Of a stretch of DNA of 64,000 nt, positions 41,832-50,766 are shown in pieces. The translations under genes and the position numbers were made by a program. This stretch comes from Collinsella sp. (GTDB taxonomy: Bacteria > Actinomycetota > Coriobacteriia > Coriobacteriales > Coriobacteriaceae): NCBI GenBank assembly GCA_019425015.1, contig JAHYYJ010000001.1:62001-126000 (forward strand). Reading direction: 5' to 3'. The notes under the pieces were generated by a model, which searched no databases, had not been told where the DNA came from, and saw only the letters and a program-made list of their open reading frames with translations. The stretch's first letter is position 1. Each line of letters starts with the position of its first letter.

Positions 41832-43169
41832 CTATGACCGGTCGCCTCCAAACAGATCGGGGCGAGTGGCCAGATAGGCATCAAGGGCCTCGAGCGCACG
41901 GTCCGCATAGGCCTGGTAGCGGTCGCGCTTACTGCGGCGCTTACCATCCTCGAGTGGCGGCACCAGGCCAAAGTTGACATGCATAGGCTGATAGCCCACG
42001 GTGGCAGGATCGGTCGCATAGACCACGAGCGCACCCAGGGCGCCCACGCGCGGCAACTCGACGCCCGCGACACCGATAGCCTCGGCATAGGTGTTGAGCG
42101 CCGCGAGCAGACCGGTCGCCACGGCTTCCATGTACCCCTCGGTGCCGGTGATCTGACCGGCCAGGCGCACGCCGGTACCGGGCACGGCAAAGGTGCCATC
42201 GAGCACGTGCGGGGCGTCGACAAAGGTATTGCGGTGCATGACACCGTAGCGGAAGAACTCAGCGTTCTCCAGGCCCGGCACCATATGGAAGACGCGCTTC
42301 TGCTCGCCAAAGGTCAGGTTTGTCTGGAAGCCCACCAGGTTATAGGCGGTCTTCTCCTTGTTCTCGGCACGCAGCTGAATCGCCGCCCAGGGGCGACGTC
42401 CGGTACGCGGGTCGGTGAGGCCGACGGGCTTCATGGCGCCAAAGCGAATGGCGTCCTTGCCGGTGCGCGCAACTTCCTCGGCAGGTTGGCAGGCCTGGAA
42501 CAGATCGCCGCCCTCAAAGTCTTTGAGCACCACGCGGTCGGCCGTGGTAAGTGCCTCGATAAAGGCCTCGTACTCCTCCTTGTTGAGCAGAGCGTTGAGA
42601 TAGTCGCCGCTCCCCTGCTCCTCGTAGCGCGACTGCGAAAACAGCACGTCCATATCGAGCGTGGAGGCATCGACGATCGGCGCCGCGGCATCGAAGAACG
42701 CAAGGGCGTCGCCACCGACGAGCTTCATGACCTCTTCGCTCAGCGCCGGTGAACACAGCGGGCCCGCGGCAATGACCACGTGGCCCTCGGGAATCTGCGT
42801 GACCTCGCCGTGCGCGACCTCGATATTGGGACGGGCGGCAACCTCGGCCTCGACAAGCTCGGAAAACTTGACGCGGTCGACCGCCAGGGCACCGCCGGCG
42901 GGAACAGCCGCGCGATGGGCGCAATCGAGCAGGACTGAACCCATGCGCTTAAGCTCGGCCTTCAGCAAACCAGCCGCGGAATCCGGACGGGTCGACTTAA
43001 ACGAATTGGAGCAGACGAGCTCTGCCAAGTGATCGGTATGGTGAGCCGGGGAGCTCACCTGGGGGCGCATCTCGCACAGCTTTACGGCAAAACCGCGGTC
43101 TGCCAGCTGGATCGCGCATTCCGAACCCGCCAGACCGCCACCGATAACCGTCACCTGATCGAACTGCAT
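41832..43169 (-). CDS. trmFO: Folate/FAD-dependent tRNA (uracil-54-C5) methyltransferase TrmFO
   Basis: TrmFO makes ribothymidine 54 in tRNA from methylenetetrahydrofolate. The 445-residue flavoprotein has the FAD loop VIGGGLAGSECA, LAELVCSNSFKS, the AMKPVGLTDPRTG region and RLAGQITGTEGYMEAVATGLLA near the C-terminus. The ATG at 43169 is nine bases after AAAGG; the TTG at 43175 is too close. It overlaps the recombinase reading frame at its stop, and lies in the dprA-trmFO-xerC order known in Firmicutes. Confidence 0.95.
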   Translation of the reverse strand: MQFDQVTVIGGGLAGSECAIQLADRGFAVKLCEMRPQVSSPAHHTDHLAELVCSNSFKSTRPDSAAGLLKAELKRMGSVLLDCAHRAAVPAGGALAVDRVKFSELVEAEVAARPNIEVAHGEVTQIPEGHVVIAAGPLCSPALSEEVMKLVGGDALAFFDAAAPIVDASTLDMDVLFSQSRYEEQGSGDYLNALLNKEEYEAFIEALTTADRVVLKDFEGGDLFQACQPAEEVARTGKDAIRFGAMKPVGLTDPRTGRRPWAAIQLRAENKEKTAYNLVGFQTNLTFGEQKRVFHMVPGLENAEFFRYGVMHRNTFVDAPHVLDGTFAVPGTGVRLAGQITGTEGYMEAVATGLLAALNTYAEAIGVAGVELPRVGALGALVVYATDPATVGYQPMHVNFGLVPPLEDGKRRSKRDRYQAYADRALEALDAYLATRPDLFGGDRS

Positions 43170-43183
43170 CTGCAAACACCTTT

Positions 43184-44119
43184 CTAATTGACACGTTTTC
43201 CATTGTGACCGAAGGGCGTCTGGGCGTGAAGGGCAAACTTGGAGGGCGCATACCTTCCATCCATCATGCGCTCGATAAGGCCCTCGAGTTCAAGCGAACC
43301 CAAGAGTTTGAGTACGCCGACAGCATCGAGCGAGACGAGCGCCGCGATGTCGTCGACCTTGAGCGGAGAGGCGATGAGCGCATGCATAACGGTCTGCTGA
43401 GTTGGATCCAGGTCGGCAATGCCGGGAGCATCGGGGCGCGAGTAGCGCAGGGTGCCGTAGATGCGTGAGATGGCCATCTCGATAGATTCCTCGTCGATGA
43501 TGCAGCAAGCACCGTTCGCAATGAGGTAATTCGTGCCACGCGACTCGGGCGATAGGATCGACCCCGGCACGACAAGAAGTTCGCGCCCCAAATCCATAGC
43601 AGCCTCGGCTGTAGAAAACGTCCCGGAAGGCATACCCGCCTCGGAAACAAAGAGGGCTTGCGACAGGGCCGCGATCACGCGATTGCGGCGCGGAAAGGCA
43701 AACTTGCGCGGACCCATGCCCCACGGAGAGATCGACACGACCGCGCCACCCGTATCGAGCGTGCGCATAATAAGCCCCGCGCTCGAACGCGGGTAGGCCA
43801 CGTCGGCGCCCGTCCCCAGCACCACGACGTGTTTGCCGCCGGCGTTGACCGCAGCCCAACCCGAGGCCTGGTCACAACCGACCGCGCCGCCCGAAACTAC
43901 CGTCACGCCCGCCTCGACCGCCACCTTTGCCGCAAGCTCTGCCACGGCAAGACCATACGGCGAGGCCTTGCGCGCGCCGATGATGGAGAGCGCGGGCGTC
44001 GAAAGCACCTCGGGGTTGCCGCGCACATAGAGCGTCTGGGGTACATCAGAAAGCTCCAAAACGGTCTCGGGATACAACGCATCACCTGGATGCAGCTCGT
44101 AGGTCCCCTCGGCCATCAT
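43184..44119 (-). CDS. dprA: DNA processing protein DprA
   Basis: DprA binds incoming single-stranded DNA and loads RecA during transformation. The 311-residue protein has the Rossmann core (LSIIGARKASPYG, VSGGAVGCDQASGWAAV, VVLGTGADVAYP, FPRRNRVIAALSQALFVSEA, TNYLIANGA) and a C-terminal winged-helix segment (about 230-295). It lacks the N-terminal SAM domain found in some homologues. The ATG at 44119 overlaps the comM stop (ATGA) and follows GGAGGG. With comEA, comEC and comM in the window, it supports transformation competence. Confidence 0.94.
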   Translation of the reverse strand: MMAEGTYELHPGDALYPETVLELSDVPQTLYVRGNPEVLSTPALSIIGARKASPYGLAVAELAAKVAVEAGVTVVSGGAVGCDQASGWAAVNAGGKHVVVLGTGADVAYPRSSAGLIMRTLDTGGAVVSISPWGMGPRKFAFPRRNRVIAALSQALFVSEAGMPSGTFSTAEAAMDLGRELLVVPGSILSPESRGTNYLIANGACCIIDEESIEMAISRIYGTLRYSRPDAPGIADLDPTQQTVMHALIASPLKVDDIAALVSLDAVGVLKLLGSLELEGLIERMMDGRYAPSKFALHAQTPFGHNGKRVN

Positions 44120-45639
44120 TGGTCCCTCCTTCCCTGGTACATCGCTGCCTCGAGCACGTGGTCCTGCGTCACTTGCTCGCTCTCGGCGACGTCGGCGATT
44201 GTACGCGCGATACGCACCAGTCGCACGATGCCGCGACCCGTGAGATGTGTGCGCTTCGACAGGCCGAGCACACACATCTCCGCCGCATCATCGAGCTCAA
44301 AGGTCGAAACGACGCCGTCAATGGACCGTGTCTCGTCATCCTCGGCCTCGGCATCCGCATCGTCCATACGGGATTCGCGCCAGGCGCGAAAAGCGCGACC
44401 GCGCACAACGTAGTCACGTAACTCGGCAGACGACATACCCTCCGCACCCTCGATAATCACTTGGGGGTCGGGACGGGTCACATCGATCATCATGTCGATA
44501 CGGTCGGCCAAAGGACCGCGCAGTTTAGACCGATAGCGCTCGACCATCGCCGCTGAGCAGCGACACGGTACCTCGCGATCGCCCAAAAAACCGCAGGGGC
44601 AGGGATTGCTCGCAGCCAGCAGCTGAAAGCGCGACGGGAAGGTAAAGGCCCCGTCGACGCGCACGATCCTCACATAGCCGCGTTCGATGGGCTGACGCAG
44701 CGTCTGCAGCACACCCGTGGGAAACTCAGCAAGCTCGTCCAAAAAGAGCACGCCGCCATGAGCAAGGCTGATTTCACCCGGGTGCACCGGGCGCCCACCG
44801 CCAATGAGGCCAGCCGTTGATATGCTGTGATGGGGACTTCGAAACGGCCGATGACCTGCCAATAAGCCATCGATGTTCTCGCCCAAGACCGAATGGATGC
44901 ACAGCGCCTCCTGCTGGTCCTCAACGGAAAGCTCGGGCAGGATGCCGGTCATACGACGGGCGAGCATCGTCTTACCCGATCCCGGGGACCCGATCATAAG
45001 CAAACCGAGCTCACCCGCTGCCGCCAGTGCCATGCCGCGCTTGGCGACCTCCTGCCCCAGTACGTCGGCATAGTCGAGTTCGGGCTCAAAGGTCGCCTCG
45101 AGCACTTCAGAATCCAAGTAGTGCCGCGCGGCATCGCCCATGCCATGGGCAAGCTGAGACAAATGATCGATAAATCCGCAATCCACGCCCGCAAGCGGCA
45201 CATGCTGATCGGACCTGCCGGCGATAAAGGACAGCCCCATATCACGCGCCAATAACTGAAACGCCACCTCGCCCTTGACGGGAAGCACCGTACCGTCCAA
45301 GCCGAGCTCGCCGGCGATAAGGCAGCGATCGAGGTTGTCACGGGGAATCTGCCCATCGGCCGCCAGAACCGCGATGGCGATGGGCAGATCAAAGCCGCTA
45401 CCGGTCTTGCGAATATCGCCAGGCGCCAGATTGACCGTAATGCCCGAGCGCGGGATTTCGAACCCGGCGGAGCGCATCGCGCAGCGAATACGACCGCGTG
45501 ACTCCATCACCTCCATACTCGGAATGCCGAGCATCTGAATGCCCGGAACGCCGCCGGCAAGCGAGACCTCGACCGTGACGTGAATCGCCTCGACGCCACG
45601 GATGCAGGCCGCGTGAACGGCAAACGTCTCGAACGCCAT
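44116..45639 (-). CDS. comM: ComM/YifB-family AAA+ ATPase (Mg-chelatase-like)
   Basis: ComM is a hexameric helicase that drives branch migration during transformation. The 507-residue protein has the N-terminal Lon-protease-like S5 fold (VEVSLAGGVPGIQMLGIP; VNLAPGDIRKTGSGFDLPIA), Walker A in GSPGSGKTML, HHSISTAGLIGGG, Walker B in GVLFLDELAEF, and the cysteine-rich NPCPCGFLGDREVPCRC. The ATG at 45639 overlaps the yraN stop by one base. Members outside transformable species exist, so the function is inferred from context with dprA. Confidence 0.93.
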   Translation of the reverse strand: MAFETFAVHAACIRGVEAIHVTVEVSLAGGVPGIQMLGIPSMEVMESRGRIRCAMRSAGFEIPRSGITVNLAPGDIRKTGSGFDLPIAIAVLAADGQIPRDNLDRCLIAGELGLDGTVLPVKGEVAFQLLARDMGLSFIAGRSDQHVPLAGVDCGFIDHLSQLAHGMGDAARHYLDSEVLEATFEPELDYADVLGQEVAKRGMALAAAGELGLLMIGSPGSGKTMLARRMTGILPELSVEDQQEALCIHSVLGENIDGLLAGHRPFRSPHHSISTAGLIGGGRPVHPGEISLAHGGVLFLDELAEFPTGVLQTLRQPIERGYVRIVRVDGAFTFPSRFQLLAASNPCPCGFLGDREVPCRCSAAMVERYRSKLRGPLADRIDMMIDVTRPDPQVIIEGAEGMSSAELRDYVVRGRAFRAWRESRMDDADAEAEDDETRSIDGVVSTFELDDAAEMCVLGLSKRTHLTGRGIVRLVRIARTIADVAESEQVTQDHVLEAAMYQGRRDQ

Positions 45640-46124
45640 CACGACACCTGCCAATCGAACGCGTTGTACTGATGCTCGATCTCAGCGATATGCCCGCCGC
45701 GAATGGTGACACCCACGGCATCGAAGCGAATCGCCTTGAGCGGATAATGTTCCATGAGATAGCAACTTGCGATGCGGCGGTAGCGGCGTTGCTTTTGGGC
45801 GTCCACGGCCTCCTCGGGAAAGACCCGCGTGCTGCAATCCAGTGCGACGCGTCTGGTCTTGACCTCGGCCATCACCACGACATCGTCGAGCTCATCGAGC
45901 AGCACCAGATCGGCCTCGCCCTCGGTGCAACGATAACCCTGCTCCAGCAAGGTGTAGCCGCGCTCGTTAAAGTAGTCGATGGTGATCAGCTCGCCCAGCA
46001 TGCCCAGCTCGCGGGGACTGAGCCCCTTGATAAACTCGGGCGTCATCGCCCCGCAGTCGAGCTCGCCGTTTTCCCAACGCTCCTTGAGCTGCTGCGTCTT
46101 GCTCTTTTTGCTTGCGGCACTCAT
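45639..46124 (-). CDS. yraN: YraN/UPF0102 family nuclease-like protein
   Basis: A 161-residue protein of the Holliday-junction-resolvase-like UPF0102 family. It shows the PD-(D/E)XK-type pattern GELITIDYFNERGYTLLEQ, then GEADLVLLD and VMAEVKTRR. An N-terminal extension of about 45 residues (lysine-rich, ERWENGELDCGAMTPEF) precedes the conserved domain. The ATG at 46124 follows AAAGGAG. The rnhB-yraN-comM-dprA order is widely conserved in bacteria. Biochemical function is not established. Confidence 0.88.
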   Translation of the reverse strand: MSAASKKSKTQQLKERWENGELDCGAMTPEFIKGLSPRELGMLGELITIDYFNERGYTLLEQGYRCTEGEADLVLLDELDDVVVMAEVKTRRVALDCSTRVFPEEAVDAQKQRRYRRIASCYLMEHYPLKAIRFDAVGVTIRGGHIAEIEHQYNAFDWQVS

Positions 46125-46222
46125 GGGGTCTCCTTTCCCGCACGCTGCATTGCCCCGATGATGAGGGCACCTTTCATGCGGGTAAGTACCGGAAGCAAAC
46201 CAAAAGCTGACCAAATGCCGTC

Positions 46223-46264
46223 AAAAAACGGGCCGTACGCAGCAATGGTGTTGCATACGGCCCG
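46223..46264 (-). terminator. Terminator of rplS-rnhB
   Basis: A 9-bp stem (CGGGCCGTA with TACGGCCCG, extended by TGCAAC/GCTGC-like pairs) is followed on the minus strand by six T. It sits between rnhB and yraN, so yraN-comM-dprA-trmFO-xerC must have another promoter in 46125-46222, where no clear consensus is seen, or rely on read-through. Confidence 0.85.
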
Positions 46265-46313
46265 CTACCAGCAGGTTTATAAAACCCCTGAGGTCCCTGT
46301 CTCCACAATTGAC

Positions 46314-47102
46314 CTAGAAAAGGCGCTCAGTCTGCAGAAAGTTTCCGCAAAAGCTCACGCGGTGCAGTGGACAAAGTCCATGTTTGCGAATGGCCTCGAT
46401 ATGCTCGGGGCTTGCATAGCCCTTCGACTCGGCCAGATGGTACTCGGGATACTCGGCGTCGTACTCGACCATCATCTCGTCACGCGTGACCTTGGCCATG
46501 ATGGACGCCGCGGCGATGCAGGCGATTTTGGCATCACCCTTCACCACATCGCGCTCGTTAGGAACGGCGCCCAAGGGGTTGCCATCCATGAGGACGCAGT
46601 CGGGTTCAAGTCCCGTATCGGCCACGGCGCCCGCAACGGCAGTACGGATAGCACGGGCCATGCCCATCTCATCGATATCCGCAGGAGCGATATGGCAAAA
46701 GCCGATGGCAGTCGCCACCTCGGCTATCTTCACCGAGAGCAGCTCGCGGCGCGCGGGCGTGAGCTTTTTGGAATCGTTGATGCCCCAGATGCGCGGCTCC
46801 ATCGGAAGACACACGGCACACACGGTCAAGGGACCCGCTACCGAGCCACGGCCCACCTCGTCGACGCCCACGACCACACCATCACCGCCGAGCTCATGCA
46901 TAAGCTGATACATGCCGTTGACGCGCTCGCGCTCGGCAAGCTCTTTGGCATGGCGTTTGAGGGCACGCTCGCAAGCCTTGATCACCTGCTGGCGCGGATC
47001 CTCGCGATAATGCTCCACGAGGGCAGGAATCTCCTCAAACGTAGCGCTCGCCAACTCACCGGCAACCTGCGATGCCGAAACCGAGCTCGTCATGTTGGCC
47101 AT
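46314..47102 (-). CDS. rnhB: Ribonuclease HII
   Basis: RNase HII removes ribonucleotides from DNA. The 262-residue protein has the catalytic VDEVGRGSVAGP, INDSKKLTPARRE, VLMDGNPLG, GDAKIACIAAASIMAKVTRD, and HGLCPLHRVSF. An N-terminal helical extension (residues 1-70) precedes the catalytic domain, as in Gram-positive RnhB. The ATG at 47102 follows AAGGAGG by seven bases. Confidence 0.96.
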   Translation of the reverse strand: MANMTSSVSASQVAGELASATFEEIPALVEHYREDPRQQVIKACERALKRHAKELAERERVNGMYQLMHELGGDGVVVGVDEVGRGSVAGPLTVCAVCLPMEPRIWGINDSKKLTPARRELLSVKIAEVATAIGFCHIAPADIDEMGMARAIRTAVAGAVADTGLEPDCVLMDGNPLGAVPNERDVVKGDAKIACIAAASIMAKVTRDEMMVEYDAEYPEYHLAESKGYASPEHIEAIRKHGLCPLHRVSFCGNFLQTERLF

Positions 47103-47131
47103 ACCAGGCCCTCCTTGCATGCAAATCAGAT

Positions 47132-47161
47132 AAAAAGAAGGGCCACCCGAAGGTGACCCTT
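47132..47161 (-). terminator. Terminator after rplS
   Basis: AAGGGTCACC pairs with GGTGGCCCTT around a TTCG tetraloop and is followed on the minus strand by CTTTTT. It lies between rplS and rnhB, so rnhB expression depends on read-through or a local promoter. Confidence 0.85.
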
Positions 47162-47195
47162 GTGTCCAAACGAGTGGACAGACGCTGCGATCTTC

Positions 47196-47537
47196 TTAGC
47201 GCTTCTCGGGGATGCGAGCAGCCTTGCCCACCTTGTCGCGGAGGTAGTACAGCTTGGCGCGACGGACGCGACCATGACGAACGACCTCGAGCTTGGCGAT
47301 CTTGGGGCTGTGAAGCGGGAAGGTACGCTCAACACCGACACCGAAGGACATCTTGCGGACGGTGAAGGTCTCGCGGGCACCGGCGCCGGCCATGCGGATG
47401 ACGTCGCCCTGGAAGACCTGGATGCGCTCGCGGTCGCCTTCCTTAATGCGGTAGTGAACCTTGACGTTGTCGGCGACGCGAACCTGAGGAATGTCCTCGC
47501 GGATCTGCTGACGCTCGATTGCGCGGATGTAATCCAT
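47196..47537 (-). CDS. rplS: Ribosomal protein L19
   Basis: L19 is at the 30S-50S interface. The 113-residue product shows VRVADNVKVHYRIKEGDRERIQVFQGDVI and ERTFPLHSPKIAKLEVVRHGRVRRAKLYYLR. The ATG at 47537 follows AAGGAA by six bases; TTG at 47543 is inside that spacer. Elsewhere rplS usually follows trmD directly; here it has its own promoter and terminator. Confidence 0.97.
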   Translation of the reverse strand: MDYIRAIERQQIREDIPQVRVADNVKVHYRIKEGDRERIQVFQGDVIRMAGAGARETFTVRKMSFGVGVERTFPLHSPKIAKLEVVRHGRVRRAKLYYLRDKVGKAARIPEKR

Positions 47538-47606
47538 GTGCAATTCCTTACTCTTCTAGAGGTGCCGTACCACCTTGGCCGGCACGTAGTTGAACAAACG
47601 TATTCG

Positions 47607-47634
47607 AGTATACACGCGCGGGTTTCTGCTGCAA
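47607..47634 (-). promoter_or_regulatory. Promoter of rplS
   Basis: On the minus strand TTGCAG and TATACT are separated by 16 bases. The leader of about 60 bases contains GTGCCG and CGGCAC, a 6-bp stem with a 12-base loop, near the ribosome binding site. Confidence 0.55.
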
Positions 47635-47680
47635 GAACATTTTTTTACGCAGACAAAAAGACAAAACCCGCACATGATAA

Positions 47681-47707
47681 CCGCCCGTCTCACAATGAGA
47701 CGGGCGG
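47681..47707 (-). terminator. Hairpin terminator after ppdK
   Basis: An 11-bp perfect stem (CCGCCCGTCTC with GAGACGGGCGG) lies 38 bases after the ppdK stop. The following minus-strand sequence is TTATC, not a T-run, so it may be a weak terminator. Confidence 0.6.
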
Positions 47708-47745
47708 CATGAAGGGGGCTACGCTAGGCGTCTAAACCCAAAACG

Positions 47746-50496
47746 TTAGGCGGAACGCTTGGCCTCGAGCTTGGCCTGGGCGGCAGCCAGGCGCGCGAGG
47801 GGCACGCGATAGGGCGAGCAGGACACGTAGTCCACGTCGGCCACGTTAAACAGGCCCTTGATGGACTTGGGGTCGCCGCCGTGCTCGCCGCACACGCCAA
47901 AGTGCATATCGGGATTGGTGGCGCGGCCCTTCTCGACGGCCAAGCGCACGAGCTCCAGCACCGCCGTGTCGATGGTCTCGAAGGGGTTGTCCTTCAGGAT
48001 CTTCTTGTGCAGGTACAGCGGGATGAACTTGGCCTCGGCGTCATCGCGCGAGAAGCCAAAGGTCGTCTGGGTGAGGTCGTTGGTGCCAAAGCAGAAGAAG
48101 TCGGCATGATGGGCGATCTCGTCAGCGACCATGCAGGCACGCGGCAGCTCGAGCATCGTGCCCACGGGAATATTGAGCTCGACGCCTTCCTCGGCGGAAA
48201 CCTCGGCGATCACGCGCTCGATAACCTCGCGGGTCTGGACATGCTCGGCCGTGATGGAAACGAGCGGAACCATGATCTCGGGGCGCGGGTCGACACCCTC
48301 CTTGATAAGGCGGGCAGCGGCCGTGGCGACGGCGCGAACCTGCATGAGCGGCAGATCGCCAAAGACGACGGACAGGCGCACGCCGCGCAAGCCCAGCATG
48401 GGGTTGGACTCGACCATGCCGTCAATGCGACGCAGGCGGGCGCGCAGGGCAGTGAGCTCCTCCTCGGGAGCGCCGGCGGCCTCCTTCTTGGTGATGGCGA
48501 CCTCGAGCTCGCGAGGATTATCCAGGAACTCATGAAGCGGCGGATCGAGCAGGCGGACGACCACATCGCGACCGGACATGGTCTTGAACATCGCCAGGAA
48601 GTCCTCGGTCTGAACCTTGAGCAAGTCGGCCAGGGCCTGCTGCTTCACGGCCTCATCGTCAGACAGGATAAAGCTCTGGATGATGTTCTTGCGATCGCCC
48701 AGGAACATGTGCTCGGTGCGGCACAGACCGATGGCCTCGGCGCCAAACTCGAGCGCGAGCTCGGCATCCTCGGGGTTGTCGGCGTTGACGCGCACGTGGT
48801 TGGCGTGACCGTCGGTCTCGTCCAAACGGATCTCATCGGCCCAAGACAGGATGGTGTCCAGGTCGCCGGTGAGCTCTGCAGAGACCAGGTCGACCGCGCC
48901 GTCGACGACGATACCCTGGGTGCCGTCGATGGAGATGACATCGCCCTCGCGCAGCACGCGGTCGCTGCCCTCGATGCGCACGACCTTCTCTGCCGCGTCA
49001 ATGTGGAAGCGCTCAACGCCGCAAACGCAGGGCGCACCCATGCCGCGGGCGATAACGGCGGCATGGCTCGTCTTGCCACCGTGGCTGGTCAGGATGCCCT
49101 CGGCGGCGACCATGCCCTTCAGGTCGTCGGGGTTGGTCTCCCAGCGGACCAGAATGACCTTGTGGCCCTCGTTGGCGCGCGCGACGGCGTCATCGCTCGA
49201 GAACACGACCTCGCCCACGGCGGCACCGGGGCTGGCGTTAAGACCGCTGGCCAGAGCCTCGTACTTCTTGGAGGCGTCGAACTGCGGGTGAAGGAGCTGG
49301 TCGAGCTGCGCGGGATCGATGCGGCTCACGGCCTCCTCGCGAGTGATCAGTGCCTCCTCGACCATCTCGATGGCGATGCGCAGGGCGGCGGTGGCGGTGC
49401 GCTTGCCCACGCGGGTCTGGAGCATCCAGAGCTTACCCTGCTCGATGGTGAACTCGATATCGCACATATCGCGATAGTGATCCTCGAGCGTCAGGAACAC
49501 GCGCTCGAGCTCCTCGCCTGCGGACTCGAGGCCCGGGGTGGTCTTGAGGTCAGCGATGGGCTCGGTGTTGCGGATGCCGGCGACGACGTCCTCGCCCTGG
49601 GCATTCACCAAAAAGTCGCCATAGAACTCCTTGATGCCGTCGGCCGGGTTGCGCGTAAAGGCGACGCCGGTCGCAGAGGTCTCGCCCTTGTTGCCAAAGG
49701 CCATGGCCTGGACGTTGACGGCGGTACCGAGCTCGTCAGAGATGCCGTGCTGTTTGCGGTAAATGCAGGCACGCTCGTTCATCCAGCTGCCAAAGACGGC
49801 CTGGATGGCAAGGCGCAACTGAAGCTCCGGGTCGTGCGGGAAGACAGGCTTGCCGTCGGCGACCTCGAGCTCGGGATACAGGGTCGCCTCGACGTTCTCG
49901 GAGAAGATGCCCTTAAAGGTCTCGACGAGCTCCTGCAGGTCCTCGGCCGAAAGCTCGGAATCGACACGAACGCCGGCGACCAGGCGGGCCTGGGTCAGAG
50001 CGTTCTCGAATAGGTCGGCGTCGACGCCCATGACGACGTTGGAGAACATCTGGATAAAGCGACGGTAGCTGTCCCAGGCAAAGCGCGGGTTCTGCGTCTG
50101 CGCGATAAGGCCCTGGACGGAATCGTCGTTGAGGCCTAGGTTGAGGACCGTGTCCATCATGCCGGGCATGGAGAACGGAGCGCCCGAGCGAACCGACACG
50201 AGCAGCGGATCGGAGGCATCGCCGAGTTTCTTGCCGCAACGGGCCTCGAGGTCCGCCTCGGCGGCAACGATCTCATCGAGTGCGCCTTCGGGCCAGACGT
50301 TGCCGGCACCGGAGTACTCGACACAGGTCTGGCAGGTAATGGTAAAGCCACCGGGAACCGGCAGACCGATGCGGCTCATCTCGGCAAGGTTTGCGCCTTT
50401 GCCGCCAAGCACGAAGTTCATGGATTTGTCGCCCTCAGTGACACAGGTGCCCTGGGCGTCGGTTCCAAAACGGTAAACCCTCTTGCAATCGCTCAC
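47746..50496 (-). CDS. ppdK: Pyruvate, phosphate dikinase
   Basis: PPDK interconverts PEP, AMP and PPi with pyruvate, ATP and Pi; in anaerobes it works in glycolysis or gluconeogenesis. The 916-residue protein has the ATP-grasp domain (GGKGANLAEMSRIGLPVPGGF; SVRSGAPFSMPGMMDTVLN), the swivelling phosphohistidine domain with GGKTSHAA (catalytic H478, with the regulatory threonine T476 two residues before), and the PEP/pyruvate barrel (GLCRTEHMFL, FCFGTNDLTQTTFGFSRDD, GVCGEHGGDP). It is somewhat longer than the usual 875. It starts with GTG at 50496 after GGAAGGGGAAG. The neighbouring ppsR encodes its probable regulator. Confidence 0.97.
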   Translation of the reverse strand: MSDCKRVYRFGTDAQGTCVTEGDKSMNFVLGGKGANLAEMSRIGLPVPGGFTITCQTCVEYSGAGNVWPEGALDEIVAAEADLEARCGKKLGDASDPLLVSVRSGAPFSMPGMMDTVLNLGLNDDSVQGLIAQTQNPRFAWDSYRRFIQMFSNVVMGVDADLFENALTQARLVAGVRVDSELSAEDLQELVETFKGIFSENVEATLYPELEVADGKPVFPHDPELQLRLAIQAVFGSWMNERACIYRKQHGISDELGTAVNVQAMAFGNKGETSATGVAFTRNPADGIKEFYGDFLVNAQGEDVVAGIRNTEPIADLKTTPGLESAGEELERVFLTLEDHYRDMCDIEFTIEQGKLWMLQTRVGKRTATAALRIAIEMVEEALITREEAVSRIDPAQLDQLLHPQFDASKKYEALASGLNASPGAAVGEVVFSSDDAVARANEGHKVILVRWETNPDDLKGMVAAEGILTSHGGKTSHAAVIARGMGAPCVCGVERFHIDAAEKVVRIEGSDRVLREGDVISIDGTQGIVVDGAVDLVSAELTGDLDTILSWADEIRLDETDGHANHVRVNADNPEDAELALEFGAEAIGLCRTEHMFLGDRKNIIQSFILSDDEAVKQQALADLLKVQTEDFLAMFKTMSGRDVVVRLLDPPLHEFLDNPRELEVAITKKEAAGAPEEELTALRARLRRIDGMVESNPMLGLRGVRLSVVFGDLPLMQVRAVATAAARLIKEGVDPRPEIMVPLVSITAEHVQTREVIERVIAEVSAEEGVELNIPVGTMLELPRACMVADEIAHHADFFCFGTNDLTQTTFGFSRDDAEAKFIPLYLHKKILKDNPFETIDTAVLELVRLAVEKGRATNPDMHFGVCGEHGGDPKSIKGLFNVADVDYVSCSPYRVPLARLAAAQAKLEAKRSA

Positions 50497-50569
50497 GATA
50501 CTTCCCCTTCCATGCGCTTACGCGCACGACCGTGGTAACGAATCGACCCGCCGGATGCGGGCCGTGAGG

Positions 50570-50650
50570 GAACTATACGGCGGGTTTTGGACAGGCTTGA
50601 GCAGAGGGTGCGCGGTTTGGTAAACGTGCTAAAACCGGCGGTAAACGGTA
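50570..50650 (-). promoter_or_regulatory. ppdK control region
   Basis: A -10-like TATAGT lies at 50570-50575 on the minus strand without a good -35 box. Upstream are direct repeats of CGTTTACC 21 bases apart, the distal one inside TACCGTTTACCG (50639-50650). That 12-base motif is identical to the one upstream of adhE. The stretch 50497-50822 has no gene; the remainder holds A/T-rich sequence and the repeats at 50767-50825. Confidence 0.4.
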
Positions 50651-50766
50651 GGTAAAGGTGGCTACCTTATGAAGATACCACTACAAGGAAAGTGCAGGTC
50701 GGATGCGATGTATTTGCTAAATCGCTTTACCATTTATCAGCATTATTTCCAAGTATTCTCTTTGGT

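Noticed and set aside
47881..50013. 710-residue open frame antisense to ppdK
   Set aside because: Shadow of a high-GC gene; no motifs.
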